Made by a program: the position numbers and the translations under genes. A DNA stretch of 64,000 bases from JAGLOK01 sp963676355. Lineage in GTDB: Bacteria; Bacillota; Clostridia; Christensenellales; UMGS416. The DNA is taken from NCBI GenBank assembly GCA_963676355.1, contig OY781093.1, forward strand, positions 248,001-312,000. The letters are read 5' to 3'. Below, one piece after another: positions 55,032 through 63,762 of this stretch (the stretch's first letter is position 1; each line of letters begins with the position of its first letter). The notes beneath the pieces were generated by a model that had not been told where the DNA came from, searched no databases, and saw only the letters and a list, made by a program, of their open reading frames with translations.

Positions 55032-55436
55032 TTAGTTTGATTCTTCCTTAGTCTCTACAGCTGCAAACTTGTATATTACAGGATCGGTGTCCGGATAAAT
55101 ATAAAGCTCGTTGCCGATAATTTCCCAGCCGCCGCTTATAGGCTCCGGAGTGCTTTCAGGATCATCTTCATCTTCAACGTAGGTAAAAACAAATTCGTTT
55201 CTGTCTTTTTCATATGTACCGAATACATCATCAAGAAAATCAACTGTACCGTCTTTGTTTATTGTAAAAACCATCATGTTAGCAAACATAGGCTCTGTTT
55301 CTTCTTTTGTTTCAGCATCAATAGTTGCCTGCATTTGCCATGAGTGGTATAAAACATTTTTTTCACTGCATCCTGTAAAAGCAAAAGCACTTACAAGCAA
55401 TGAGGCTACAATGAGCAGTATCTTAAATTTTTTCAT
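55032..55436 (-). CDS. Small lipoprotein
   Basis: The 134-residue product has a lipobox at about C23 (F-T-G-C) and a beta-rich lipocalin-like body. AGGAG 6 nt before ATG 55436 decides the start over ATG 55442. It leads a two-gene operon with the solute-binding lipoprotein. Confidence 0.7.
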   Translation of the reverse strand: MKKFKILLIVASLLVSAFAFTGCSEKNVLYHSWQMQATIDAETKEETEPMFANMMVFTINKDGTVDFLDDVFGTYEKDRNEFVFTYVEDEDDPESTPEPISGGWEIIGNELYIYPDTDPVIYKFAAVETKEESN

Positions 55437-55521
55437 AAACATCTCCTAATAAATAGTACTTCAATATAATAGCAAATAAACAATTTTTCCACAATGAACA
55501 TCTGATTTATTCATTGATAGT

Positions 55522-55941
55522 TCATTTAAATGTGGGGGTGGTATGCTCCATGAATTCAATCATTTCGCCTGAAGGGCCTTTAAAGAACATATTTTTTACG
55601 CCTGTGGGAAATATGTCAATAGAGCCGCCTGTGGTTTCAGTCTGCCAAGTGTCAATCCCCTTCTTTTTAAGCTCGTCAATCAGAGACTCCATATTTAAAA
55701 CTTCCAAAGCAATGTGTGCCACAGTACCTTCTGTGTCCATATCATTCTCAGTTGTTTTGTGGTTATTTATCAGCTCTACAACACAGCTTCCCAGTCTTAA
55801 AAAATCCAAACGAAAGCCTTCTTTTGAAACAAACTTATAATAATGTTGAAATCCCAGAATGTTTTTATAAAAATCAACAGACTTTTCAGAGTCTAAAGTC
55901 TTAATGCCAACATGGGATAGCCCGAGAATTAAATGATCCAT
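55522..55941 (-). CDS. VOC family (glyoxalase/dioxygenase fold) protein
   Basis: The 139-residue product has the paired beta-alpha-beta modules of the vicinal oxygen chelate fold. Likely metal ligands are the His in L-S-H-V-G-I-K, the His in V-A-H-I-A-L-E and the Glu in E-M-I-E-F-M-E. The substrate is unknown. AGGAG precedes the ATG. Confidence 0.85.
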   Translation of the reverse strand: MDHLILGLSHVGIKTLDSEKSVDFYKNILGFQHYYKFVSKEGFRLDFLRLGSCVVELINNHKTTENDMDTEGTVAHIALEVLNMESLIDELKKKGIDTWQTETTGGSIDIFPTGVKNMFFKGPSGEMIEFMEHTTPTFK

Positions 55942-56005
55942 AATAACTCCTATTGTTTTTTAAGATTATATCATTGCATAATGCTGTATACAAGTTTGAG
56001 CAAAA

Positions 56006-56032
56006 TAAAAAAGACTCCTTACATAAGGAGCC
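56006..56032 (-). terminator. Terminator of the InlB-repeat gene
   Basis: On the minus strand GGCTCCTTA pairs with AAGGAGTC and is followed by TTTTTT. Confidence 0.8.
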
Positions 56033-56044
56033 TTTGAAGTTTTT

Positions 56045-56431
56045 TTATTCCGCAGTAAATACTGCTTTTATCGTAAATTCTCCACCTGGCATGTGGACTG
56101 ATATCGTACTTCTAGTCGAATAATAATTATCAATGTCCGCTTCCCAGCCTTCAAACTTCCAGCCTTCAAAAGGAAGTGCGGTAAATTTTACTGTTTCGCC
56201 TTGTGTGTATCCTGTCTTGTAAGGAGACACCTCGACTGTTCCCTGTCCTGCTGTAAGGACTATGACCTTTGCATCGTAGATTTCCTCAGCACCAAGTGCA
56301 ACGGCTTCATCTTCAATTGTGAGGTTGTTAAGTGCGTTTTCTGATACTGGATCAAAAAATATTACAAAGCCTAAAGCCACAACACATACTGCTGCAACAA
56401 AACTTATAAGTATCGTGTTTCTTTTTTTCAT
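56045..56431 (-). CDS. Membrane-anchored protein with InlB B-repeat-like domain
   Basis: The 128-residue product has an N-terminal membrane helix (about 7-27). A single divergent InlB B-repeat follows, with G-Y-T-Q-G-E-T-V-K-F-T-A and G-W-K-F-E-G-W, ending K-A-V-F-T-A-E. Such repeats act at the cell surface. No sorting signal is present, so the helix anchors it. Confidence 0.75.
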   Translation of the reverse strand: MKKRNTILISFVAAVCVVALGFVIFFDPVSENALNNLTIEDEAVALGAEEIYDAKVIVLTAGQGTVEVSPYKTGYTQGETVKFTALPFEGWKFEGWEADIDNYYSTRSTISVHMPGGEFTIKAVFTAE

Positions 56432-56521
56432 AATCTATCACCCCAATATACTTAAATTATAAGTCTCGAGTATGGCAAAGTCAAACATATGGGGATTGTC
56501 ACATATGTGATTAATAGAATA

Positions 56522-57694
56522 TTAATTCAATCCAAATTCTTTACCGAGCGCGATAAATGCACCCTTTGAACGCTTTATTTTCTCAAGCGATACACAATAG
56601 CATATCCTGAAATATCCAGGGCGGCCAAACCCGCTGCCAGGTGCAAACAGAAGGTTGTGCTTTGTTGCTGCCGCTGTAAATTCTTTATCATCTTTAATTG
56701 GGGATTTTATAAAGAAATAAAATGCACCTTCAGGCTTATAGGCTTTAAAGCCGGCTTCGCATAAAATGTCATAAAGAGCATCTCTTCTTGCTTTATATCC
56801 AGCTACATCAACCGATGCGTCTATTGCGCGCATCACAGCTTTTTGATATATAGCAGGAGCGTTAACAAAACCCAATGTACGATTTGTAAGAGTCATTGCG
56901 CCAATAACTTCATCGGCATCCGTCATATCGGGATTAATAGCTATATAGCCAATTCTTCCGCCGGGCAAAGAAAGAGATTTTGAAAACGAATTCACAATAA
57001 CAGTGTTTTCATAAATGTCTAAAAGATTTGGAACTTCGGTATCATAGGCTATTTCAAGATACGGTTCATCGGACAATATGCAAATGTCCGTCTGAAGTGC
57101 ATTTTGTCTCTCATATAATGATTTTGCCAATTCTTCAAGCTCTTCTTTTTTATAGATGACACCTGTTGGATTGTTTGGTGAATTTAAAAGGATAGCCTTT
57201 GTTTTTTCTGTTATAGCGCCATATATTTTTTCTATGTCGATGGAAAAATCTTTTTCTGTTTCAACAACAACAGGAATACCGCCGTGGTTTGTGATATAAA
57301 AATTATATTCCACAAAATACGGAGCGAGCACGATGACTTCATCTTCAGGATCTAGAAGCGCTTTGAGAGCTGCGTTTAATCCACCTGCAGCGCCCACTGT
57401 CATGATGATGTTTTGGGCTGTTATTTTCTTGCCGCGTGAGGAAACTTTTTCAGCTATCTTTTCGCGAACATCCATAAAGCCTGCATTGGGCATATATTTA
57501 TGAACACCTTCTTGACCTGCAAATTCCTTAATTCCATCGATTAATTCCTTTGGTGGCGGCATATCAGGGTTTCCTAACGAGAAGTCGTATACATTTTCTT
57601 CTCCGTATATCTTGGCAAGGCGTATGCCTTCTTCAAACATTTTTCTAATCGCTGATGAGTTCTTAAGCGACGTTTTCATTTTTTTGGATATCAT
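56522..57694 (-). CDS. PLP-dependent class I aminotransferase
   Basis: The 390-residue product has the PLP lysine in N-S-F-S-K-S-L-S-L-P-G-G-R, the L-N-S-P-N-N-P-T-G motif and an R-I-C-Y-C C-terminal arginine. It transfers amino groups between amino and keto acids; the substrate is not predictable. AAGGAG before ATG 57694 decides the start over ATG 57751. Confidence 0.92.
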   Translation of the reverse strand: MISKKMKTSLKNSSAIRKMFEEGIRLAKIYGEENVYDFSLGNPDMPPPKELIDGIKEFAGQEGVHKYMPNAGFMDVREKIAEKVSSRGKKITAQNIIMTVGAAGGLNAALKALLDPEDEVIVLAPYFVEYNFYITNHGGIPVVVETEKDFSIDIEKIYGAITEKTKAILLNSPNNPTGVIYKKEELEELAKSLYERQNALQTDICILSDEPYLEIAYDTEVPNLLDIYENTVIVNSFSKSLSLPGGRIGYIAINPDMTDADEVIGAMTLTNRTLGFVNAPAIYQKAVMRAIDASVDVAGYKARRDALYDILCEAGFKAYKPEGAFYFFIKSPIKDDKEFTAAATKHNLLFAPGSGFGRPGYFRICYCVSLEKIKRSKGAFIALGKEFGLN

Positions 57695-57769
57695 AGTTTG
57701 CTCCTTGTTTGTTCTTATCCCTATTATATATAATTTTGATTCAGTTAGCACGGGATATCGACAATTAAT

Positions 57770-59260
57770 CTACGTTATGGGCATTTCCTCCTTATTGCTC
57801 ATTATAACATTGCACAATAATATAGCGGACGTCCACACAATAATTATTGGAATAAGCAACAATACGTTAAGTATTAGATTTTCAGATCCTTGAGCTAAAA
57901 GAGAATATTGCATTAATGGAATGGTAAAAAGATTGCTGCTTTGCGTGTAAATTAAAGAAGGTAAGTATCCGCCCCACATTATTGCAAAGTTTATTGCGGC
58001 AAAAACTATGGATAAAGGCATGATATCTTTTATATAACTATTTGTATTTTTGAGTTTATCGATTTTGGGACGATTAATAAATATCGCATAGGCCACTATC
58101 ATCCACATTGGCAGGAATCCATTTAACAATACCGGCAAAATAGTATTTATCAAACCTAAGCTCCTATAATTCAGGAAACGCTGAAGATGGAAAACACCAT
58201 ATGATGAGAAAACTACTACAATTAAATAAATTGTTCTAATGACTTTATTTTTCGAAGCAAATGGATATGAAAGCGTAGCTGCTAAGGCGCTTGAGATAAT
58301 CGATACTATTAACGAGCCAAAAAGAAAAATTAGATTTATAGGAATGTTTAGCCTCTCAATTGATAAAATCACTTCTTTTTTGGGAATGAGTGAATGGAAA
58401 GAAGCGATAAGAATTATTGAACACAGTATATAGTTTAGTATATTGGATGAGCGTTTTTCAGAGGGTTTGTTTTGCACATCGATTGGTGCAAGACGTTTAA
58501 ACAATACGATTAATACTAAGACTGCGAGGGATGTAAAGACAAATTCAGTTATCAGTTTAAATACCCATATGGCTGAGCCCATGCCAATTTCCATCATCAT
58601 AAAAGAAGACCTATAAGAAAGAAAGTCTATGACGTTTGCTTTGTCTAAAATAATCGGATTGATAAACATCATTGCAAACTCGGTATTTGAAGATAGAAGC
58701 CGTGAGAAAATAGCAAGTAGGGCAATAGCTATTACGAGAACAAAATTTCTTTTTTTGTTTATGTTGCTTTTACCGCTTTGAAGGAAAAACGCGCCTATTG
58801 CAGCATAACCAGCCCAAACAGTAGCTTGCGTTAACGGAAAAACTATATAATAAAAGTTTATAATGTTTATCCCTAAAGACATAGTGAAAAAAGATGCCTT
58901 TATGATAGGAGGCATTAGCGCGGGCAGCGCATATATCGCGGTAAATACAAGCGATTGTTTTTTTGTCTTTGCATTTAAAATTCCATATACCATAAGTCCG
59001 GACAAAACCACAGTAAATAACATGGTGATTGCATTTGTAAGAATAGTATTTTTTATGGCATGTATAAAATGATAACTAGAAAATAAATTTTTAAAATTTT
59101 TAAACCCTATCCAGGGAGAGGCCTCAAATCCTTGGAATATTGAATAATCTTTCATTGAAAGCATAATTCCTTTAAAAGAGGGAATTATCCTGAGAACAAT
59201 AAGGGTTAATATTCCAAGAAACATAATAAAAAGTAGTGCATTTTGTTTTTTATTTTTCAT
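57770..59260 (-). CDS. Fused LplB-YtcP-type ABC permease lacking EAA loops
   Basis: The 496-residue product joins two permease halves. Residues 1-260 resemble LplB (I-P-S-F-K-G-I-M-L-S-M-K-D-Y and D-K-A-N-V-I-D-F-L-S-Y-R). Residues 270-490 resemble YtcP (S-L-G-L-I-N-T-I-L-P at 367-376 and D-I-M-P-L-S). In both halves the EAA-type cytoplasmic loop that docks the ATPase is missing or unrecognisable. It follows the solute-binding gene on the same strand, so uptake is implied, but ATPase coupling is doubtful. Confidence 0.65.
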   Translation of the reverse strand: MKNKKQNALLFIMFLGILTLIVLRIIPSFKGIMLSMKDYSIFQGFEASPWIGFKNFKNLFSSYHFIHAIKNTILTNAITMLFTVVLSGLMVYGILNAKTKKQSLVFTAIYALPALMPPIIKASFFTMSLGINIINFYYIVFPLTQATVWAGYAAIGAFFLQSGKSNINKKRNFVLVIAIALLAIFSRLLSSNTEFAMMFINPIILDKANVIDFLSYRSSFMMMEIGMGSAIWVFKLITEFVFTSLAVLVLIVLFKRLAPIDVQNKPSEKRSSNILNYILCSIILIASFHSLIPKKEVILSIERLNIPINLIFLFGSLIVSIISSALAATLSYPFASKNKVIRTIYLIVVVFSSYGVFHLQRFLNYRSLGLINTILPVLLNGFLPMWMIVAYAIFINRPKIDKLKNTNSYIKDIMPLSIVFAAINFAIMWGGYLPSLIYTQSSNLFTIPLMQYSLLAQGSENLILNVLLLIPIIIVWTSAILLCNVIMSNKEEMPIT

Positions 59261-59283
59261 TATTACTCCTTTTGATATAAAAT

Positions 59284-59303
59284 AATCCCCAGTTATGGGG
59301 ATT
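59284..59303 (-). promoter_or_regulatory. Intercistronic hairpin between binding protein and permease
   Basis: AATCCCC pairs with GGGGATT across a 6-nt loop. It has a weak T tract, so it may cause partial termination or protect the upstream mRNA, raising binding protein over permease. Confidence 0.5.
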
Positions 59304-59313
59304 AGAAAAGTTA

Positions 59314-60891
59314 CTATTTACTGTTGTAAAAATCCATTTGTTCTTGTGCTCCTGCTTCAAGATATTCTTTGACAAAAGCTTCCCAGTTTTTGTCTGTGAG
59401 CCGTTTGCTTCCTGAAATGAATCTATCCACCCACTTGTCTTTTACAGCAGTCATAGAAGCTATTATCCTGCTGTTGTGAAATCCATTGTCTTCAAAAGGA
59501 TTAGACAGAATTTTATCATAATTTAGCAGCGAATCATACCATAATGATGCTGTCTTAGAGTATTCGGGCGCAGTAATTACGTTAAAGTTTGTTATGATAT
59601 TTCGGATTTCATTGTAAGGCTGGAGTCCGTTTACAGTTCCGTCGGCAAGATATTTCCATCCTTCTGAGCCGTATACGTTATAATTAGGAAGTATATTTTC
59701 TCCATCCTTTTCGTAATGAATACCTTCAATGCCATACGATACAAGTGCTTGTCCTTCATCTGAAAAGATATATTCGAGCATGTCAAAAAGACTTACCGGA
59801 TCTTCAAAATATGTGCTTATAACATTTGCTGAAGCATATCTTTTGTCGGTAACTCTTGTTGTGCCGCCAGGGCCTGAAAGATTCACCGGCAGCGGTTCAA
59901 GATATCCTTCTGGGATGTTTTCTTGAAGCTGATCGTTTAGCATAGGAAGGTTTGTGATTTCAGTTGCAATGCATCCGGCTTTTCCTGTTGTGATTTTATC
60001 CTTGGGAACAGCCCCATCGTGGGAAAGATATTCCCTGTCAAAAGCTTTTGATTCGTACATCAGGTAAATGTAGCCCAGTGACTCACGAAGTTCATATAGT
60101 GTGTACCAGTCAGTGTAATACCCATCCACATTCTTAAACATGTACGCGCCTGTATATCCGGCATATATTGGATAGAGATTTTTTTCAGTGCTTGCAGAAA
60201 AACCAACAGCACTCACTCCGTCAAAATCGTTTTCTTCAAATACAGTCATAAGCTCGCTGAATTTTTCAAGCGTGTTTATGTCCTCTAAGATATATCCCGC
60301 TCTATCCACCCAGTCACCGCGCACTAGATACACAGTGTCATCCGGCGCACAATAGTGAGGAAGACAATAAAGGCTATCATCAGTCTTGTATTTTTCAAGA
60401 GACTTGTCATCCAATATATTCTTTGAAATGTTGGGATAGTTTTGAGCTTTTTGCTCCATAAAAGAACCAACATCCAACGCGACACCAGATTCAACTAGCT
60501 TTGAATATTCATCCGAGTCAGAACCCAGAACATCCAAAACCATAAAATCGGGTATTTGCCCTGATGATATTAAAGATGTAAGTATTTCAGAGTACTCCAT
60601 TGGATTTTCTTTGGATGAAGTATCTATTATATTAAATTTAAAACTAAATTTTTCTTCCAAAAAAGATATAGTAGGATCATCTGCGGAAAGCGCAGCTGTC
60701 TGGCTTGACGCTTTTTGTGGCATAAAGTCAATTGTAACGATTTCGCTTTTTGCATCTTCCAAAAGCTCTTTTGTTGCAGTCGGAGTCGTAGCTTCCGCGG
60801 ATTGGTTATTAGCGGAATTACAACCGGACAAAAGCAAAGCGGCGGCTAAAGTTAAAACAAGAGTAACCGCGCTGATTTTTTTAAAATTCAT
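59314..60891 (-). CDS. Sugar-type extracellular solute-binding lipoprotein
   Basis: The 525-residue product has a lipobox at C24 (L-S-G-C) and the size and pattern of LplA-type family 1 binding proteins for oligosaccharides or related solutes. It is the first gene of the two-gene unit with the fused permease. No ATPase is encoded nearby, as is common where a shared MsmX-type ATPase serves many systems. Confidence 0.85.
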   Translation of the reverse strand: MNFKKISAVTLVLTLAAALLLSGCNSANNQSAEATTPTATKELLEDAKSEIVTIDFMPQKASSQTAALSADDPTISFLEEKFSFKFNIIDTSSKENPMEYSEILTSLISSGQIPDFMVLDVLGSDSDEYSKLVESGVALDVGSFMEQKAQNYPNISKNILDDKSLEKYKTDDSLYCLPHYCAPDDTVYLVRGDWVDRAGYILEDINTLEKFSELMTVFEENDFDGVSAVGFSASTEKNLYPIYAGYTGAYMFKNVDGYYTDWYTLYELRESLGYIYLMYESKAFDREYLSHDGAVPKDKITTGKAGCIATEITNLPMLNDQLQENIPEGYLEPLPVNLSGPGGTTRVTDKRYASANVISTYFEDPVSLFDMLEYIFSDEGQALVSYGIEGIHYEKDGENILPNYNVYGSEGWKYLADGTVNGLQPYNEIRNIITNFNVITAPEYSKTASLWYDSLLNYDKILSNPFEDNGFHNSRIIASMTAVKDKWVDRFISGSKRLTDKNWEAFVKEYLEAGAQEQMDFYNSK

Positions 60892-60922
60892 TTTTACCTC
60901 GCAATTAATAATTTTTTATTTT

Positions 60923-61324
60923 TCAAGGCAGGTCGCCGTCTTTGATATCCTGTATCAAAACGCGAACACGCGAAGCGATGATGCCACGCACCCTTTTAAA
61001 GAAGTCATCTCCTTGACCATCGGGATTTGCAAGCGACCAGTCTAGGCAGGTAACGCCCGGTATCGAGCTTGGGTTTTCAGCATCCATTGATATTGCAATA
61101 TCGGGATAGTCAATATCTTCTATTGATTTTGGTTTTTGCTTAGATATATCAATACCCACTTCTTTCATAGCAGATACAGCTTCGGGTTTCACGCTTTTGT
61201 CAGGGTTGAGCCCTGCACTGGATGCCTCGATCACATCGCTGCCCCATTTTTTAGCGAAGCCTTCAGCCATCTGTGAGCGGCAGCAATTGCCTTCGCTTAA
61301 AAATACTACTTTCAATTTTTTCAT
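60923..61324 (-). CDS. ArsC/LMW phosphatase-like protein without catalytic cysteine
   Basis: The 133-residue product aligns over its length with arsenate reductase/LMW tyrosine phosphatases. Its P-loop reads L-S-E-G-N-C-C-R-S-Q-M-A-E, so the nucleophile of the C-x5-R motif is Ser10 (codon AGC), not Cys. The two later redox cysteines of thioredoxin-coupled ArsC also appear to be Ser (I-S-M-D, P-S-S). It should not reduce arsenate by the known mechanism. A regulatory or binding role is possible. It is a single gene. Confidence 0.8.
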   Translation of the reverse strand: MKKLKVVFLSEGNCCRSQMAEGFAKKWGSDVIEASSAGLNPDKSVKPEAVSAMKEVGIDISKQKPKSIEDIDYPDIAISMDAENPSSIPGVTCLDWSLANPDGQGDDFFKRVRGIIASRVRVLIQDIKDGDLP

Positions 61325-61433
61325 ATTACCACCGATTCTTTGAAATCAAATTATACTATCTTATAATTTTATTATATAATATACTAAGATTTATAACAAA
61401 GAAAGAAGAAATTTAGCAAAAAAAGTAATTATA

Positions 61434-62273
61434 ATGCGTAAAATTGATGTAAAAGCTATAGAAAATACTGTATATGAAATGTTTCTTTCAGCCTGCGTGA
61501 GGCCGGATCCAAGGCTTGTGGGCGTTTTAGATTCAGCTATAAAAAAAGAAGAGAGTGATACGGCAAAGTCAATACTCACACAACTTCAAAAAAACATTGA
61601 GGCAGCGGACAAAAGCAATGTTCCTCTTTGCCAGGACACGGGAATGGCTGTTGTTTTTATAGATATAGGACAGGAAGTTCTTCTTGAAGGTGAATATTTA
61701 TATGATGCCATAAACAGCGGAGTGCGAAGAGCATATAAGGATGGGTATTTTAGAAAATCGGTTTTAAGCCCCATTGAAAGGGTTAATACTAAAGACAACA
61801 CTCCTGCTGTTATTCATACAAGGATTGTTCCCGGAGATAAAGTTATAATTAATGTTGCGCCCAAAGGCTTTGGCAGCGAAAACATGTCAAAGATTAAGAT
61901 GATTACACCTGCTGATGGGCTTCAAGGCATAATTGATTTTGTGTTGGAAACGGTAAAAAGCGCTGGAGGCAATCCGTGTCCTCCAATTTGTTTGGGTATA
62001 GGAATTGGCGGAACATTTGAGCTTTGTGCTCTCAATTCAAAGCGAGCACTTGTTCGAGAACTAGGAGCACCTTCTCCAGACGCAAAAACGGCAGAGCTTG
62101 AAAAAGAGCTGTTAAAAAAGATAAATGAACTCGGAATAGGTCCCATGGGAATGGGAGGAAAAACAACGGCATTAGCAGTTCACATCATTTCAGAGCATAC
62201 ACATCTTGCAGGACTTCCCTGTGCTGTTAATGTGCAGTGCCATGCGGTTCGCCATGAAAAGCGGGTGCTGTAA
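61434..62273 (+). CDS. Class I fumarase, alpha subunit
   Basis: The 279-residue product matches the N-terminal part of class I fumarase/tartrate dehydratase. It has the cluster cysteines in L-C-Q-D-T-G and C-P-P-I-C-L-G-I-G-I-G-G, and a third candidate near G-L-P-C-A-V-N. With the beta subunit it hydrates fumarate to malate using a 4Fe-4S cluster. Its stop and the beta start overlap by one base. Tartrate dehydratase is an alternative. The ribosome site is weak. Confidence 0.93.
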   Translation: MRKIDVKAIENTVYEMFLSACVRPDPRLVGVLDSAIKKEESDTAKSILTQLQKNIEAADKSNVPLCQDTGMAVVFIDIGQEVLLEGEYLYDAINSGVRRAYKDGYFRKSVLSPIERVNTKDNTPAVIHTRIVPGDKVIINVAPKGFGSENMSKIKMITPADGLQGIIDFVLETVKSAGGNPCPPICLGIGIGGTFELCALNSKRALVRELGAPSPDAKTAELEKELLKKINELGIGPMGMGGKTTALAVHIISEHTHLAGLPCAVNVQCHAVRHEKRVL

Positions 62274-62794
62274 TGAAAAAAATTATTGTACCAAATAAAA
62301 ACTTAAATCCAGATGATTACAATCTTGGCGAAGTGGTGTACTTATCGGGAATAATATACACAGCCCGTGACGCTGCGCACAAAAAGTTTGTGGAGCTTTT
62401 GCAAGAAGGAAAAAAGCTTCCATTTGATTTTAACGGTGCTGCAATTTATTACAGCGGCCCATGCCCTGCGCCTCCGGGAAAACCTATTGGACCATGCGGT
62501 CCCACCACAAGCTACAGAATGGATGCATTCACTCCGCAGCTTTTAGACTTGGGATTAAAAGTTATGATTGGCAAAGGTCCGAGAAATAACGAAGTAATGA
62601 AATCCATGCAGAAAAACAAAGCTATATATCTTGCGGCAACAGGAGGTGCGGCTGCGCTACTGATGGATTGTGTAAAGACAAGCGAGATTATATGCTTTCC
62701 GGAGCTTGGAGCTGAAGCTGTTCGCAGGCTTGAAGTGGTTGATATGCCGCTCATTGTGGCAGCGAAAGAGGGAGAATCGGTATATAAAAAATAA
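62273..62794 (+). CDS. Class I fumarase, beta subunit
   Basis: The 173-residue product has the beta-subunit signature Y-Y-S-G-P-C-P-A and G-P-T-T-S-Y-R-M-D, with K-G-P-R-N. It completes the two-subunit hydratase. It is directly coupled to the alpha gene. Confidence 0.94.
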   Translation: MKKIIVPNKNLNPDDYNLGEVVYLSGIIYTARDAAHKKFVELLQEGKKLPFDFNGAAIYYSGPCPAPPGKPIGPCGPTTSYRMDAFTPQLLDLGLKVMIGKGPRNNEVMKSMQKNKAIYLAATGGAAALLMDCVKTSEIICFPELGAEAVRRLEVVDMPLIVAAKEGESVYKK

Positions 62795-62822
62795 GAGCTG
62801 TATTTTACAGCTCTTATTTTTT
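62790..62822 (+). terminator. Terminator of the fumarase operon
   Basis: The 13-bp stem AATAAGAGCTGTA with a 3-nt loop is followed by TTTTTT; the stem begins in the beta-subunit stop codon region. Confidence 0.85.
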
Positions 62823-62830
62823 ACTATTTT

Positions 62831-63673
62831 TTAATTTGAAGCCCTACCTGATAAGAATACCAAAGCATTTTCAAACTCTTCATAGGTAACGGCCTCATCA
62901 TAGTTGGTTTTGCCGGCTTTGATTTCACTGTCATCATCTGTGCAGTATCCCCAGCCATAATCGACGATGGTATCGCCGTTGAAAAACAGAACATAATATT
63001 CAACATATTGTGCGGCTATATCGCCATTATTTGTTACAGAGATTATAACCTTTGAGTCTGTTATAGTAAGTTCCTTTGTAAGGCTGGAAAGAACCGGAAC
63101 GTAGTATTCTTCAAGGTCAGCTGAAAGGCTGTATTCATAGCTTGAAAAACTATCTTCATTGTAGAAATCCAGTAAAATCTCCTCGCCTGCCTCAAAAGCT
63201 CTCTTTTCATTGTTGGCGGCTCCGATTAAATCTCCATTTTCATCTTTAAAGATTGTTTCGCCGTATATGGTTATGGTGTATGGAGAATTGTTTTTTACAG
63301 CAAGGAACATATAGTTGCTGTACTCGGATACATAAGTATATTCTGTAACTTCCAATTGACTTAGAACCTCTTTTTCAGAAAAGCCGGAAGTATTCTCTTT
63401 ATCTTCTTGCTCATTTTGAGGTGGTTCGGGGGCTTCTTCATCTTCAGGGTCGGGGATTGTGTCTTCGCTGGCTTCAGTTTGCATAGAAGGTTTATCTGCT
63501 GCTGATTTGATTTCATCTATTTCATCTTCTAAATCATCAACTTGTGACTCTAAATCTTCTATCTGTGACTCAAGATCCTCTAAATCTTCTTGGGATACCA
63601 AGGAGCATCCAGCAGTACTCAAAATTATTATCAGAGAAATGATAAATCCTATTAGCTTATAACTTTTTTTCAT
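62831..63673 (-). CDS. Coiled-coil lipoprotein
   Basis: The 280-residue product has a lipobox at about C23 (T-A-G-C). A short acidic coiled coil of repeated L-E-S-Q-I/V-x-D-L units follows at about 30-57, then an acidic/Pro linker and a beta-rich C-terminal domain. It resembles the layout of the lipoprotein at 44.0 kb. The function is unknown. Confidence 0.75.
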   Translation of the reverse strand: MKKSYKLIGFIISLIIILSTAGCSLVSQEDLEDLESQIEDLESQVDDLEDEIDEIKSAADKPSMQTEASEDTIPDPEDEEAPEPPQNEQEDKENTSGFSEKEVLSQLEVTEYTYVSEYSNYMFLAVKNNSPYTITIYGETIFKDENGDLIGAANNEKRAFEAGEEILLDFYNEDSFSSYEYSLSADLEEYYVPVLSSLTKELTITDSKVIISVTNNGDIAAQYVEYYVLFFNGDTIVDYGWGYCTDDDSEIKAGKTNYDEAVTYEEFENALVFLSGRASN

Positions 63674-63721
63674 AGCTATATCCCTTTCGCTTTTTCAACA
63701 AACATATATTGTGTAATAAAA

Positions 63722-63757
63722 AATAAAGATACCGCTTTACCGGCGGTATCTTTATTT
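63722..63757 (-). terminator. Terminator of the edge membrane gene
   Basis: The 11-bp stem AAAGATACCGC/GCGGTATCTTT is followed on the minus strand by TATTTTTT. Confidence 0.75.
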
Positions 63758-63762
63758 GATAT

